Assembly: GCA_037367355.1 (NCBI GenBank)
Contig: CM074695.1
Span: 682,001 to 746,000, forward strand
Origin: Neoscytalidium dimidiatum
Taxonomy: Eukaryota; Ascomycota; Dothideomycetes; Botryosphaeriales; Botryosphaeriaceae
Length of the DNA stretch: 64,000 nucleotides
Direction: 5' to 3'
Under the pieces are notes generated by a model, which saw nothing but the letters and a program-made list of their open reading frames with translations, was not told the origin of the DNA and made no database searches. This document shows, in pieces, positions 1 through 10,173 of this stretch (positions within the stretch are counted from its first letter, which is position 1; every line of letters begins with the position of its first letter). Position numbers and translations under genes: made by a program.

Positions 1-359
1 AGCGTCCGGTGGACCAACTCTCCGCAATGTACCAGCCGCGCGGAGAGGGCGTTGGCCACGAGGGACCGGTGGAGGCGCACCCGGGCATGGCACCGGCGCT
101 GTTCTTGGTAGCTCTGCAAGCGGATGAGGTGCGCGAGCTCGGCGAGCGAGGTCGACGAGGTCGAGACTATCTCCGGGTGGAAAGCAACGTCGGTGTAATG
201 CGAGATATCGGCTGGGAGCAGGCGCGGCAGGCGGCCGGCGGGGGCGGAGACGGAGGAGGGCATTTGCGGCCGGGGCGCAGGCTGAGGCGCGGGTCTCTCA
301 TGGTGTTGCGGAAGCTGGTCGGGTTCATGAGTCGAGGATTGCGCCAGCCGGCTTCCCAT
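1..359 (-). CDS. Unknown protein, 5' part only (3' end outside window)
   Basis: An open frame on the minus strand runs off the left edge without a stop. The first ATG I can defend is at 359 (reads MGSRLAQSSTHEPDQLPQ). After a Pro/Gln-rich stretch the frame becomes a convincing mixed alpha-helical sequence (motifs ADISHYTDVAFHPE, SLAELAHLIRLQSYQEQ, HARVRLHRSLVANALSARL) that continues to position 1. The same frame stays open upstream to 512, with Ser/Pro-rich content, and is then bounded by a CAG acceptor-like site at 513-515 next to an in-frame stop. A spliced upstream exon is therefore possible and the true start may lie farther right. I do not recognise the family. The overlapping minus-strand frame at 167-1078 is only low-complexity Pro/Ser sequence and is not preferred. 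Confidence 0.5.
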   Translation of the reverse strand, partial: MGSRLAQSSTHEPDQLPQHHERPAPQPAPRPQMPSSVSAPAGRLPRLLPADISHYTDVAFHPEIVSTSSTSLAELAHLIRLQSYQEQRRCHARVRLHRSLVANALSARLVHCGELVHRT

Positions 360-900
360 CTTCGAGGCGTGGTCGGACGGGGTGGGCGACCTGTGCGGGC
401 TGGGGGACCGGCGCGCGGCGTTTGGCGGAGGGTCATGGATTTCGGGAGGGGACGGCGTAGGGCTCCTAGAAGAGACCTGAGTGACGGTAGGTGACACGGC
501 TGTATAGGCTTCCTGTCAGCGGATGCCAGCACATCATACAGAGGCCAGAGCTCGACGCTACGGGCAAGCGAGGGAGGCGGCGCAGGAACATACGCGGAGA
601 CGAATGGGCCGGCGCCGGCGGCGAGGAGGAGAGCTGGTTGCGTCTGATCATCGCGCCATGGGGAAGCGCGCAAGTCGAGGCTCGAGACGTGCGGCGCGCT
701 CGAGGTCGGACTTGGTGGTGTTTGTTTGGCGGAGGGGCGGGGTGGGCGGCCGCGACTGGACTGCAAGAGCACTGCAACTGCACTGGAGGGCGCCGGGGCG
801 GGCACTGGCAGAGCACTGGCAGTAGCGCGAGTGAAGTGGCAGCTTGGAGCGGTGATGCTGCTCGTTTCCGCCGTATCGATAACGCGGCGACGGGCGATGG

Positions 901-938
901 GCGACGGCGACGGCGACTGCGACTGCGACTGCGACTGC
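901..938. repeat. GCGACG/GCGACT hexamer repeat
   Basis: Short imperfect tandem of GCGACG units passing into GACTGC units, in the GC-rich interval upstream of the first gene. Confidence 0.85.
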
Positions 939-1335
939 TCTCGGTGGCTCTCGTTCAGGGGGCGCCCGGGCGGCGCGGTGATTGGGCTCTGCGGAGTCGG
1001 GCAAGCTGCGCACAGCTGGACAGGCCGGCAGAAGCAGGAGCAGCGAACAGATATTTCGCGCGCTGCGAGCACGCACATTGGCCGCCGACCGACACCTCAG
1101 CGAGTGGCAACTGCCCGACGCTGCCTCCATCGTTCATCCCGGCCCCTCAGCAGCGTCGGAGGCCCGCCAACTCATCGCCTGCCCGCCAGAGCCCAATCAG
1201 CGCCCACCGCTGCCGCTCAAGACCACCAGGATGCGCGACGCCCACCTGACGCGCTGCCTGGCTTCCTCTTTTCAGCCTCGTGCAGCCCCCCGACCAGAAG
1301 TCACGATGCGCCGCCCGCCGCGCGACGCAGCGAGA

Positions 1336-1357
1336 GCGCGCGCGCGCGCGCGCGCGC
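1336..1357. repeat. (GC)n dinucleotide tract
   Basis: Eleven uninterrupted GC units, an alternating purine-pyrimidine run that could adopt Z-DNA. It lies in non-coding GC-rich sequence. Confidence 0.9.
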
Positions 1358-1700
1358 AAGACCAGCAGCCGGCACGGCTGGGACCCCAGCACCCAGCCTG
1401 CCGCCAGCCCGACTGAGTCTGCGTCTGTGTCAGTCTGCCAACCAGCCGTCTGTCCGTCCGCGTCCATGTCTGCCCCAGGCTCAGGCCCAGGTTCAGCGCG
1501 CCGCCCGCCTGCCGCTGCCGCCGCCGCCAGTTAGTGGCAGTGGCAGTGGGAGCTGCCGTCGTGGTAGTCCAACGGCCGGGTGAACAGCGCAGCCGCTGCC
1601 CAGTGCCCATAAGCCCGCCTGTTGACCGCATCTGCGACCGCCGCCCCCGCCCCAGCAGCAAGTGTCCGCGCGCGCGTGGGCGCAACTGCGCCGACGGCCG

Positions 1701-1737
1701 CTCCAGCTCCAGCTCCAGCTCCAGCTCCAGCTCCAGC
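1701..1737. repeat. (CTCCAG)n hexamer microsatellite
   Basis: Six near-perfect CTCCAG units in non-coding sequence. The Leu-Glu or Ser-Ser runs of the overlapping open frames come only from this repeat. Confidence 0.9.
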
Positions 1738-3464
1738 CAGAACTCCCGGCGGGCGAGTGCGTCTCTGCTGCCCGTCGCGCGCGCCGAGGCACGACCACTG
1801 ATTGACCGCAACGTCGATGGCAGAGCACGCTTTCTCGGGTCAGTGGATCAAGTGGACCGCCCTCCTCCTGCACGGCCCTGATGCGCTGTCAATGCATGTT
1901 GGCCGTCGCGCTGCTCGCTTCTCGCCTTCTGCAGGCCCTACCAGCCCGGTCCTAGAGAACGCCTCCTCTCCAATGATCGCGGCCACTGCTGCCCGTCGCC
2001 CTCCGCCGGCCTCGAGCGCAGTGAGACGGGCCCCGGGCCTCAGCGAGCCGACCGTAGCCTTTGATGACCCGTCGCCCGGTCGAGCGCGCCGCGCGAACCG
2101 TTGAACCGTGGAGAAGCCGCCCTGTTCTTCAGCATGCGACTACGCGCATGCGCGCGCTGTCGTGCCATGGCTGGCTGCTGCCTTGACTCAGATTTTATGC
2201 GCCGCGAGCAAAGGCCTAGAAACCGGTCGTGCGCGCTCGCTGCACTGTGCCATGAGAACCAGTGCATTCATTAACCAGCCGCTGTCTATAGGCGGCGTTC
2301 TACTGCGCCCGCTGCAGCCGGAGATGAGGGCAAACATCCGGCCCATTCTCGCGACGGCTCTGGCCATTGGCGGTGGTTGGAGAGCAAATGTAACCCGTGC
2401 CATGCAGGTAGCCGCAGGGAACCATGCTGCGCTTCCCAGCCTCAGCCCGCCACGCCAAGCCGTCTCTGGTGCTGCTGGCTCGACGGAACCTTACCGCGTC
2501 ACGTTTGCTTTTGCACTTCACGACAGCTGGCGCTGCGGCGCCGATATCTCGGCGTCGTTATTCGACGTTCATGGGTACCCGATGTTGCTTGGGCAACGCT
2601 CCAGCTCCCTGGAATAGGTACCCAACCACGTCCGACCAAGCGTGATCTGGATTAGAATTGCTGATCTTTCCGTCCCAGAGGAAAATCATCTTCGGTGCCG
2701 ACATTTGCTAATCTGTCTGAGACGCAGCATCGAAGCCTTACGAATGTTCCGGGCGCTTAGCAGAAGCCCAAGACTTCCCCCAAATGGGTGCGCCAGTCCA
2801 GAGACCCTCCTCAGCCCCCGCTATATTATTTTTCACGCGGGGCGCCCCTCCGCCGTCAGTCAGTACACGCGACATCACCTGAATCCGTGACACTCGCCGC
2901 GCGGCTAGCTCGTCCATAGACAGGCAACCAGCTCATCGAGGTGGAGCCGGATGGGTACGCTGTAGGACTTCAGCAGACGCCGCCATGCTGTGGTGAGACT
3001 GTCGAGCAACCACTCAACCCTTCCGCACCAAGCCGGCCATCTCGATCTAAGCATGCCTGGGAGATGCTCAGCATCGGACAGGAGGCCGCCGATACTGCTC
3101 ACTGAAACTGACATAAATAGCACACCCAATGACGGCATCACCAGCGGGCGAAGCATCTTATGTCTGCGTTCGAATCATGCAATTGTCTGCATAGGAGGAG
3201 GCTACTCCTGCGCGAGAAGCTCCCGCGCGTTTCGCATGTATATCGGTGAACGTTAGGGCTAAGAGTGGATTGAGGTCGTCAACGGATACACGTGTCTGCG
3301 GAGCATCTTTAGGCCACTCCGCAATTACCCGAACGGGCGACGATGTAACCCTGGCCTCCGCTGGAGCCACGACCGTACTTACCTCAGAGCCTCATCCGAA
3401 GTCGGTCGTTGGCACTTAGCCTCCTGTTTTTCAGCCCCGCGCTATTGGCGGGGCAGCGGTGCGG

Positions 3465-4811
3465 TCACCTCATCTTCTCCCTGAGCAGCGGCGCGACCTG
3501 CTTGCGGCTGGCGGCAATGTTTCCCTGCCGCCACACCTTCATCCATCCCAGATCGCGGCCGGCGACGTGGAAGCTGCCTTCAAGCTCTTGCAGGCCCAGC
3601 TCCTTAGTTGCAGATTCGGCGAACGCACGAGCCTGCGCCTCCGTGCGATCTGATAGAGCCCAGAGCAGCAGCTGCCGGCGAAACTCACCGGCCTCCGTGT
3701 TGAATGCCGTCATGATCGCATACATCTCCAGCTCCCTCTGCTTGGCGAATTCTCCGAGGGCATCGCAGAAGGACAGGTTGCCATGCCTTTCCCCTTTGGC
3801 CTTTTCTTGCAGGAAGTCGAGCGGCTTGACGACAGAGCTAATGCCGAACTTGACCCCGCCCTCGTTCCACTGCTTGTAGTCCTTCCGCAGGATGTCGTTT
3901 AGCGCCAATCGGCCGATGTCCTGCTTTGCACGGTTGATCTCGTCGTAGAATTTGTCCCTACTAAATTCCGGGCTCGTCCTGTTACACAGCATGATCTTAG
4001 CTTCCAAGTACCCGGACGCGGCCACGTCATGCTCGGTTGTCTTGTCCTTGGAGGTCAGGTTCGTGGTGTCTATCAGGATGCTGGCCAACACGAGCTGCGC
4101 GGCCTCCGCGTCCCACAGCTGAACCTGGGCTGCATCGCTGGCAGCCCCGTCGCCCTGCCCGTGAGCGGCGCCGGAGGACAGGGCCGCCGAGGACAAGGCG
4201 TCCCACGTGGGTCGGAGGACTTCCGTGACCAGGCTGGAGCAGCTGCCTGACTTTGTTATCACTCGAGGCTCGTCACCGGTCTCTTCTGGAACTTTATGCT
4301 CATCCTCGTGGTGGTCTATGGTGCCACCGACCCGCCCTCCGTAAACCTTGCCCAGGATGCCTTGCAACGCATTGTGGTCGACGAGGATCCACTTTGTATT
4401 CTCTGGCGGCAGTGTCTCTCGGATGGTGCCCAGCGCCGGCAGGTCGTCGAGGGTGATCAAGTGCTGCGGCTGCAGGTTGGCGTGGGGCAGCAGGGCGAGA
4501 AACTCGGGGCGGAGCTGGATGTCGGCAGCGGGAAGGTTGGCGACGGGGACGTAGAGCGGTGTGAAGGCGTTCCGCGGCGGATGCTGGCTGCGAATGTAGG
4601 CGTAGAGCAACGAGCAGGTCAAAGAGTCGAGGTCTGCAAGGCGTTACCACGGCTCGACGAGGCGCACGAAAACGGATGCCAGGCGCGTACCAGCCGACTC
4701 ATTGCCGATGACGAACGTGATTCGCTCGCGGTTGGTGATGGCGGAGCGCAGCTCACTTTTCGCAAAAACGAGGAAGTTGCGGATGGAGTTGCGCGGGAAG
4801 GCGTTCATCAT
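3465..4811 (-). CDS. PPX1: Exopolyphosphatase, DHH family
   Basis: Two exons, complement(join(3465..4633,4691..4811)), 429 aa; the intron has GTACGC and TTGCAG ends. Enzymes of this family remove terminal phosphates from linear polyphosphate using divalent metal, in cytosol or mitochondria. Splicing restores the first DHH-superfamily motif, GNESADLDS (D41 and D43), right at the junction. Further metal-binding motifs follow: VDHN (D126-H127-N128) and TIDHHED (D147-H148-H149). The C-terminal part has the features of a DHHA2 domain. Length is close to yeast Ppx1 (397 aa). Two ATGs are adjacent (4811 and 4808); the upstream one is used here. It is transcribed divergently from the gene at 5057 with 245 bp between the starts. 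The symbol is by family resemblance. The alternative within the superfamily is an inorganic pyrophosphatase, but the SADLDS motif and length favour exopolyphosphatase. Confidence 0.93.
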
Positions 4812-5056
4812 TGTGGCGGCAGCTGTGAGAATCTAATCGACCGGGCTTCGTCCAGTGGCGCAGTTGTTGAAGCTGTTGCGCTCGCTCTCGCGCACGTTCA
4901 GTTGCCGACGGGAGTCTGATGTCACCGAGGAAGCGCGCCGCCCCGATCCGACCCGTTCACCGTGTACATCTCGCAACTGACGCTCCTGTTCTCTCCTCCT
5001 CACGCACCCTATTCCACTGCACGCTTCGTCCCGTCCCTGTACACGCCAGCCGCGCT
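4812..5056. promoter_or_regulatory. Divergent promoter between PPX1 and the gene at 5057
   Basis: 245 bp separate two ATGs pointing outward, so this interval must carry both promoters and 5' leaders. I see no clear TATA box. A C/T-rich stretch near 4985-5030 lies just upstream of the right-hand gene. Confidence 0.6.
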
Positions 5057-5515
5057 ATGGCGGACTCCGCGAGCCCCCAGGACCCAGCCGTTGCTGACGG
5101 TCGTAGCCAGTCAGAGCGCACGATGGAACACCTGGAGTGGCTCGGCGGCAGGCTGCATCCGCTCGAGCAGAGCCTTCTGCTGAACAACATGGAAAATTTC
5201 TTGAAGGACTCTGATAACATGGTTGCTCGCATTAAGCGCGGCGAGCGACCTGCTGATGTTTTTGCATCGGCCAGCACTGCCTGCAATGAGCCCTCAACCC
5301 GTCCCGGACCGCCACCGACCGAATCAGCCGGCCTCGATGCAGGAGCTGCGCGACGACGCCGCCTGAGCTCTGGTCAAAGCAGAGCGCTAAATGGATCTGC
5401 TTCCGCTCCATCGGCATCACCAGAGGCGGCACGGCGCGGGCTGTCGAGCGCTGAGCAGTGCGTGGCGCCAGCCAACCCGCGCAAGAGACACGCGGAACAA
5501 GGTAAGCACGTTTAA
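5057..5515 (+). CDS. Unknown small protein (3' end uncertain)
   Basis: The ATG at 5057 opens a 152-residue frame ending at 5515. Residues 20-60 form a plausible helical core (MEHLEWLGGRLHPLEQSLLLNNMENFL then DNMVARIKRGERPADVF). The rest is Ser/Ala/Pro-rich and probably disordered. The 3' structure is ambiguous. A strong donor GGTAAGC sits at 5502 and a good acceptor CCCAG at 5637-5639, but that join gives an immediate stop. Using a GTGCGT donor after 5457 with the same acceptor keeps the frame open to 5793 and yields a 184-residue protein ending LPIVLRTLLEWS. I do not recognise the family. The upstream in-frame codons from 4919 also begin at an ATG but fall in the divergent promoter. Confidence 0.55.
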   Translation: MADSASPQDPAVADGRSQSERTMEHLEWLGGRLHPLEQSLLLNNMENFLKDSDNMVARIKRGERPADVFASASTACNEPSTRPGPPPTESAGLDAGAARRRRLSSGQSRALNGSASAPSASPEAARRGLSSAEQCVAPANPRKRHAEQGKHV

Positions 5516-7923
5516 CAGGGGTGCTATCAATGCAACTTCTCCCGCTTTCCCATCGCATTCGCTGCTGCATTGGCGTCCTGCATCGTCTGTTGATCCGAAG
5601 CTCGATCATCTTGGGTGGCGCTGATCTGCCTTAACCCAGATTGATGCCGTCCGCATCGCCCAGCTCCACTTCTCGTCCCGGTGCGGAGCCCACGACGCCG
5701 CAGTGTTCCCAAACAACGGAAAACATGCCGGCCGATGGCCCAGACCAGATCTGCCTTCCCATTGTCCTGCGGACCCTGCTCGAATGGTCATGATGCTGTG
5801 TGCAGACCCGTCGAGACCCACTAGAAAAAACCTCCGATGCATCATCAGTTCGTATGCCTGTCAATCGGCCATGACAAGGCAATGCTTGTTTACAATCACC
5901 ACTTGGTCATTCTTCCCGTCGACGTGGATGAAGAGGCCATATGACGCGGAATCAGGCCCACAAAGAGTTGGAGAGTGGCTCGGAACGACAATCCAAAACA
6001 GAATCGCCAATCGTATTTCCTGTGCCCAGACGACAGCGCATAGAGGCATCTTCTCCACCATATGACACCACAAAGGTCTAGAGCTTAGACAGATTTTATC
6101 GGTCCACAATTCGTTCGGAGAGCTTAGAATAGACTTGACGCTGCACTGACGCCCCCTTTGCATTTGTATGTACAATTTGGGTCGGATAGGCAGCACATCC
6201 CGATATGATCAGACATATCATCAGGAATCAATGATCTTCCGGAACCAGTACCGAGGCCCGGATCGTACGATCTGGTGGAGATCAAGTGGACCTCTTCGCA
6301 TGACGTGTATACGAGAGAGCCTATTGACAGGTAAGCCTCGCATACTTGGATGACTTCTTGCATCAATTCTACTGCAATCCTACTTCTCATCTTGCACGCG
6401 ACCACTCTTTCATCTGCACATCCGCTTTCATTACAGCTTTGCCGCCTCCAATTCTCCGCTATACGGGCCAAACCTCCAGGGCCGAAGCGGTAGCCTGATT
6501 GACTGCCTCAGCCAACTGGATCGATTGAACCTGCAGTGTTTCTGAGACGTGTTTTGACTTTTTCTTTTCCTTTATCCAGCCCTTAACAGTCAACACAGTT
6601 TCTCATCTCATATCATTCTCATTTTCAAGGTCATTACAAGAAGGCTCTCCTTCTTGCTCCGTTAATTTTCTACCACATTTGTTCGACCAAAGTCCGCTAG
6701 ACTCTGCATTTCATGAAAGATGCACAAATGACGCCAAAAGCCTGGTGCTTCTTGCCACTCGTTGAGCCGCATTTCGAGAAGGGCGTGCAAATCTTTCGCG
6801 CTCACTGGAGTGTCCCACTTTTGCATGCGCGTTCGAGCGTGCGACCACAGCCTTTGGAAGAGGACAACCAAAAAGAACTACTCATGATCTTGGCTAAGCT
6901 CTCAAGCACTAGAAACTCCAAAATACAGATTCAAATCAAGGGCAATCGTATATACAACAACTCGCTGATCGATCTGAAAGGCGACCAACGCACGCCTCGT
7001 ATTGCGATCTGGGAGCAAAAAGACACCAAACGTTTTCTTGGGGTTTAATTCTTTTCAAATTTGGATGAGCAACGTTCTAGACTCTCGTTTCATTCTCGCA
7101 TTTTCTACTTGTACCGTTCTCTTGCAATAGGGCGGCCCACCTTTCATCGTCCACCGCTTCCGATCGTCGTCCTCTTAGTCCTTTGCAGATACCAATCCTT
7201 CTGACAACCAAGGACGAATTCAATGCCGGAAGTGCCACGTGGACGGCTTTCCCAAATTGCGGTGCGGCAAGTACCTTTCGGCTGCTTGCCGTGCGTGTCG
7301 TTTTCCCGCGCGGCAGCGGGTGACGTTCCGATGACTCTCCCGTCCCCTGTTCTCCGAACTAGCCACCATGACATACAGGCATTCAACTTAAATCAGGCCC
7401 AAAATCGCATTGATGTCCGGTCTGATGCCAACTTTGACAAGTACCAGATTACTAAGTCTGCCAGCAGAGCAACGCCAGGCAGAAGCTTACGCCCACGCTG
7501 TATTTTCACTAGTCAGGAGCACTCAGATCTGCGGATCTCATTGGACAATGCCTGATCTGGACCTGTCGCGATTTCTTCCAAGATAAGGTTATCTTCCCCA
7601 CCCGTCGGCCTTTCTTGAGTCTCATCGTCATTTGACGGTGCGAACTGGTGGATCACCGATGGATTTCTTCAGCATCCACGTCGTGTATAAAACTTAGCAC
7701 GACCCGGAGTCATTTCCGCTTTGACCTCTATGAAACTCACAATTCTCAGAAAACAGCCTAGAAACCCACCTTGAAAAAGGTATGCAGAATAGTTATTCAA
7801 GGACATTGGCTCGTTCTTTCGAAACTAATATCAGCGAAGCCGACGTCGGCGACGGGGGAAACCCGGCCACTCTAAATCTCTCTACATATCGACGCAAGAG
7901 ACAACAACGACGGCAAGCCCGAC
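5516..7923. other. Intergenic interval, no supported gene
   Basis: Positions 5640-5793 may be a second exon of the preceding gene. The rest is of average to AT-rich composition with only short frames on both strands. The longest, at 6713-7048 (+) and 6124-6471 (-), match no family I know and lack splice or start support. A TATAAAA sequence at 7686-7692 may belong to the promoter of the gene at 7924. Confidence 0.55.
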
Positions 7924-8313
7924 ATGAACTTCCAGGACTACATCGAGGCCTACAACCTCAACGACGAGACGGCGAAAGGCCAATTCTTCACCGACGACGT
8001 CGTGATCGAAGGCGCCCACGGCAGCTTCCAGGGCAAGGACGCCGTACTGGCCTTCTTCGCCGAGGGCCACGAGGACGCCAAGGAGCGGCTCGTGCCGCGC
8101 GTCGTCGTTGAGCAGGGCGAGCACATCATGGCCGAGTTCGACGCCGAGTTCGTCGTCAAGAGGGACTTGCCGCCCGACAGCACGATCGGGGAGCTGAAGG
8201 CAGGAGAGGCGGCGAAGCTACGGTTTTTTGGCGTGTACAAGTTAAGGGACGGACTGATTTGCGAGATGAGGCTGGCCATCTGGCCGCATCCGGAGAAGAT
8301 TGAGCCGTTTTGA
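7924..8313 (+). CDS. SnoaL-like / NTF2-fold protein
   Basis: Intronless, 129 aa, with ATG in good context (cccgacATGA). The sequence fits the SnoaL/NTF2-like cone-shaped alpha+beta barrel. A first helix (NFQDYIEAYNLND) is followed by FFTDDVVIEG, HGSFQGKDAVLAFF, a strand pair around VVVEQGEHIMAEFDAEFVVK, and a final FFGVYKLRDGLICEMRLAIW. Members include small polyketide cyclases, dehydratases, ketosteroid-isomerase-like enzymes and many proteins of unknown activity. There is no signal peptide, so it is probably cytosolic. No polyketide synthase or other secondary-metabolism gene is nearby to suggest a substrate. Codons end mostly in C or G, as in the well-supported genes here, while the flanks are AT-richer. 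Confidence 0.82.
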   Translation: MNFQDYIEAYNLNDETAKGQFFTDDVVIEGAHGSFQGKDAVLAFFAEGHEDAKERLVPRVVVEQGEHIMAEFDAEFVVKRDLPPDSTIGELKAGEAAKLRFFGVYKLRDGLICEMRLAIWPHPEKIEPF

Positions 8314-10048
8314 TAAATTTTGTTAATGCGAGAATAATGTTTTGTAGCTTGAGCTTGCAAAATTCGATCGAATTGAGATTCTGCTTTGGTTTTCCTCTGC
8401 AATTCTTAATCATTGGCATTCCCGCCACTTTCGACGTCAGCTTGACACTCCTTCTATACTATCCTCCTCAGGTAGGTGTAGATATTCCACGACTTTTTGT
8501 ATATTGAATTAGTTCTGCAGAGACGTCCGACAGCGTAGCTTTATGCTCCGTTGTCCATTCCGTCAACACTTTTCTGGGAGGCGAGGTACCGTTGTCCTCT
8601 TTTGACTTTTCCGCAGTCAACGGTTCATGTGATAGATCTTAGATATTGAGTCTCTAAAACTTTCTTATCGGAATACTTGTGCCAGGTTTTGGGGAGGCCA
8701 GATTAATTTGGCTGTTTCAGTGAAATTATATTGGGCTGAAAGCTACGGATTAAAATCCTTCGATACAAGCCCGATGGATAGAATCATGCGCAGCACGACC
8801 TTTCCACCGGCATACGAAGTGTGTGGACAGAAAGCGCCGAGAAAAGTCAGGATATTTACATGCTCAGTTAGCTTCGAAACCGCATGAACTTATTATCAAG
8901 GTGCTATCCCAGGGTCAACAGAGAATATTCTGAACATCATCTAGCGCCTGTGAATACTTCATGCTCTTTATTATCTCCGTCAGTGATCTACGAACCCGTC
9001 TCGGCTCTGCGCCGTAGGACGCTTGGGGTATCAAGCGAAAGGCTTGGTCACTATCTAAGCGCCAGCGCCTAAATCACTAAAGGAGACCCTGGCCCTGCTT
9101 TATCTCTACGCTTGCTATCTACCAACCGCTACCTTGTCAATCCGCGTGCTGCTATCCAACCTTCTCGAGTGCTATCCGGGAAAATCGGCATTCTGATGAA
9201 AACACCGGGCTGAAGCGCAAATGTGTCTGCAGGATTGCGGGGAACACTTTCCCCCAAGAAGAATGCACGAAGGTCCTTTTAAGCATGGCCTGCGGATAAA
9301 GCACACCGCCAGCTGTCAGGATGGCGCTCCACTCTCGCACCATCGGCCCGCCTAGGCATCCATAAAGGTCAGGGATTCGGACCATTATTGCATGAAACCC
9401 AACCCCGAGAGAAACGAAACAAGAGGGCCGCAAAAAAGCATGCTCCTTCATGCGTCCTCCCCACACATGTCGACAGTTACACACACCGCAGCACGGAAAA
9501 CCACTTGGCTGGCGGAGCGGGAGACGATACTTAACCGTTCCTGAAACGCCGTCGGCTGGCGTGAAACAGGAACAACCCACACCCCTGTACAAATGTTGTT
9601 CCTTACCTCAACAGGAGCGTCTCTAGAGATATCTCGCCTCGCTTCCGAACAACGACCAAAAAAAGAGGATACAGAAGAAACGTGTTTCACCTACCTTCCG
9701 CATACGGCATCACCGATCTGAACGATATCGAGAGTTCCGAATAAGGATATAGCAGAGCGGATCAGGCCGTTCTGCCCTCCGGGAGAACGTCCGCACCATC
9801 CTTGCCAGGGGCGTCCGTCGCGAGAGATCCTCGAAACGCGTTCGGCTGGCCTGGCCTCCCACCGGACCAAACGATGTTTTAGGGAGAGCAGGACGACCCT
9901 CCATTGGTGGGTTTGGTCGTTAAGGTTATGCGAGTCACCCGCATCACCCTTCTCTTTCATTAGTCCGTTCCCTGGCCGCCTGCCTCAACGGGATAGGACC
10001 GTTTTGCTGGTAGTTTCGCCGGAGAGAATGCAGCGGCGGCGGTCGTGG
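8314..10048. other. AT-rich intergenic interval, nothing recognised
   Basis: The first kilobase after the SnoaL gene is AT-rich with many stops in all frames. From about 9150 composition rises, but the minus-strand frames at 9152-9592 and 9691-9960 are Cys/Gly/Arg-rich and resemble no family. I see no terminal repeats and no transposase or reverse transcriptase motifs. Confidence 0.5.
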
Positions 10049-10055
10049 TATATAA
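10049..10055 (+). promoter_or_regulatory. TATA box of the secreted-protein gene
   Basis: A perfect TATATAA lies 119 bp upstream of the ATG at 10174. Few genes in this window have such a clear TATA box, which would suit an inducible, condition-specific gene. Confidence 0.6.
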
Positions 10056-10173
10056 CGAACGACTAAACCACCCTCTCCGCGCGCGGTCGGTCGGTCGATT
10101 TCGCTCCTGGCAACCCGCTCTCCGCTCGAACCGTGCGTAAAACTGTGCACTCGAAGACCGACGCCTGTCAACA

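Larger units (their letters stand above)
360..3464. other. GC-rich, gene-poor interval with simple repeats
   Basis: About 3 kb with no frame that looks like protein. The open frames here encode Arg/Ala/Pro/Ser-rich low-complexity sequence and occur on both strands at once, as expected from GC-rich DNA short of stops. The left part probably holds the promoter and leader of the minus-strand gene at 1-359. The right part (about 2640-3460) has more even composition and is the downstream flank of the exopolyphosphatase gene. I see no tRNA, rRNA or mobile element. Confidence 0.6.

Noticed and set aside
726..1583. Plus-strand open frame (285 codons) in the left GC-rich interval
   Set aside because: Arg/Ala/Ser low-complexity sequence that overlaps other open frames on both strands and simple repeats.
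3160..3190. tRNA B-box-like GTTCGAATC
   Set aside because: No A box or foldable acceptor stem at the right distance.
6713..7048. Plus-strand open frame of 111 codons
   Set aside because: No family resemblance and an opposing open frame over the same bases; kept only as part of the intergenic description.
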